Of a DNA stretch of 64,000 nucleotides, positions 63,323 to 64,000 are shown one piece after another. Under the pieces are notes generated by a model, which saw only the letters and a list, made by a program, of their open reading frames with translations, did no database searches and was not told the origin of the DNA. This DNA comes from Takashimella koratensis. Taxonomy: Eukaryota; Basidiomycota; Tremellomycetes; Trichosporonales; Tetragoniomycetaceae. Location: positions 794,365-858,364 of the forward strand of contig BCKT01000007.1 in NCBI GenBank assembly GCA_003116875.1, given 5' to 3'. Each line of letters begins with the position of its first letter. Position 1 is the first letter of the stretch. A program made the position numbers and the translations under genes.

Positions 63323-64000
63323 CTACCAATCGTCTTCGTCTTGATCATGCGCATCGACCACTGTTTTTGCTTTTGATCCCATCCCCGCCAACGGTCGATA
63401 CCCTCCGCTCTCCTCTCGGTCCACCACATCCTCTTCCACCTCCACCTCTCTTGCACTCGTCTTCTTCGCCCCAAGGGCAGATCCGGACCCAGACGCACCA
63501 GCCTCGTCTCCACACCCGCAGTCGTATGTCGCGTCAAGTGTGAGACAGTCGAATTCGGGTTTCCCAAGACGCTCGTTGACGAGGTTATGGACGTGACAGA
63601 GCCACAGGGATGCCGATTTGCGTGAGGAGGTCTAGGTTGGAGATTGTAGTGAGCAATTAGTTGGGGGTGCACAGAGAGAGAGAGAGAATGGAGGAGCAGA
63701 GGAAGTAGCACGTCATGGGAGACATTGGAGGAATAAGGAGGGAAGGGGTGAGGCACATACCTGAGGTGGGTATTCCTTCAGCAGTTTTTGAAACTCGGCT
63801 GCACATTCGCCGCAAGGATAAAGGCGCGAGAACAAGTGGAAATACGATTTAAGAGCAGCTCGGTCATCCTCTGTTGGTTCCTGTGGATTGTGAGCTGCGA
63901 CCAAGAGATGAAGCAGAACGAGTTTAGGACAGCGGTGTCGCATGACTGCAGAGCCGAGAGGCTCACACTCACGTCGGGGAAACGGAGAGTGATCAGGTGT
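63323..64000 (-). CDS. ERV2: FAD-linked sulfhydryl oxidase, ERV2-type (5' end cut by the window)
   Basis: Minus-strand exons 63973-64000 (partial), 63761-63880 and 63323-63631. They read LITLRFPD, then EPTEDDRAALKSYFHLFSRL, YPCGECAAEFQKLLKEYPPQ, TSSRKSASLWLCHVHNLVNE, RLGKPEFDC and YDCGCGD. The CGEC active-site pair, the HNLVN--LGKP FAD-binding stretch and the second C-x16-C pair are those of Erv1/Erv2/ALR. CGEC and the PPQTSSR context favour ERV2, the ER enzyme that makes disulfides for secreted proteins, over mitochondrial ERV1. The C-terminal ~60 residues are low complexity and acidic, ending in EDDW. The N-terminus lies beyond base 64000. Confidence 0.88.

Noticed and set aside
1..64000. 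tRNA, rRNA or CRISPR features
   Set aside because: No cloverleaf with a standard B-box, no rRNA stretch and no spaced repeat array was recognised by eye; a tRNAscan-SE and Infernal run would be needed to exclude small RNAs.

Overview
This 64 kb window is nuclear DNA of a fungus, most likely a basidiomycete yeast of the Tremellomycetes type. The evidence is many short (about 35-100 bp) GT-AG introns with CTGAC/CTAAC branch points, closely spaced genes on both strands, and a set of conserved fungal proteins. The species cannot be fixed from the sequence. One undetermined base (48050) shows that this is an assembled scaffold.

Layout. 84-2844 (-): a GCFC/PAXBP1-type splicing factor with 8 exons. 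3588-9289 (-): a very intron-rich paladin-like protein with three PTP-like repeats. 10304-11633 (-): an F-box-like protein. 12210-13566 (-): uracil phosphoribosyltransferase. 14229-15573 (-): a PITH-domain protein with a His-rich N-terminus, divergent from a 69-aa single-span membrane protein (15851-16346, +). 16810-18569 (-): annexin with a PYGQ-repeat tail. 19369-21145 and 22053-24318 (+): a GH43 beta-xylosidase/arabinosidase-like enzyme followed by an MFS sugar transporter, a likely pentose/oligosaccharide pair. 24862-26551 (+): SAGA subunit Sgf11. 27646-29536 (+): a polytopic membrane protein. 29869-32247 (-): dynactin Arp10, divergent from RRP5 (32548-37604, +). 37815-40691 (+): TRAPPII subunit Trs65. 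53393-56551 (+): GPATCH1-like. 58619-60849 (+): secreted GH18 protein. 62266-62896 (+): ATX1 copper chaperone. 63323-64000 (-): ERV2-type sulfhydryl oxidase, cut by the window end.

The unusual part is 41.0-53.2 kb, between TRS65 and the GPATCH1 gene. It holds eight same-strand genes, each apparently without introns, called here island genes A-H. I recognise none of them as a known family. Pairwise they are strongly diverged, yet their C-terminal halves share one order of motifs: a 'LIG-S' hinge, a strand ending in a turn and 'L-S', a hydrophobic strand ending in an F/VP element (typically 'FP-G' or 'FPWHKH'), and a last beta strand close to the stop. Five of them (A, B, D, E, H) also share a helical N-terminal half. 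C and F share nearly the same core promoter. E carries a one-base frameshift, and F an in-frame stop downstream of a 24-codon ORF. This looks like a fast-evolving, lineage-specific tandem gene family set into a housekeeping neighbourhood, and it is the best candidate here for an undescribed system.

The rest is ordinary: housekeeping genes for RNA processing (GCFC, RRP5, GPATCH1), trafficking (Trs65, Arp10, annexin), redox and metal handling (ATX1, ERV2), and carbohydrate use (GH43, MFS, GH18). No rRNA, tRNA, CRISPR, transposase or reverse transcriptase was found by eye.
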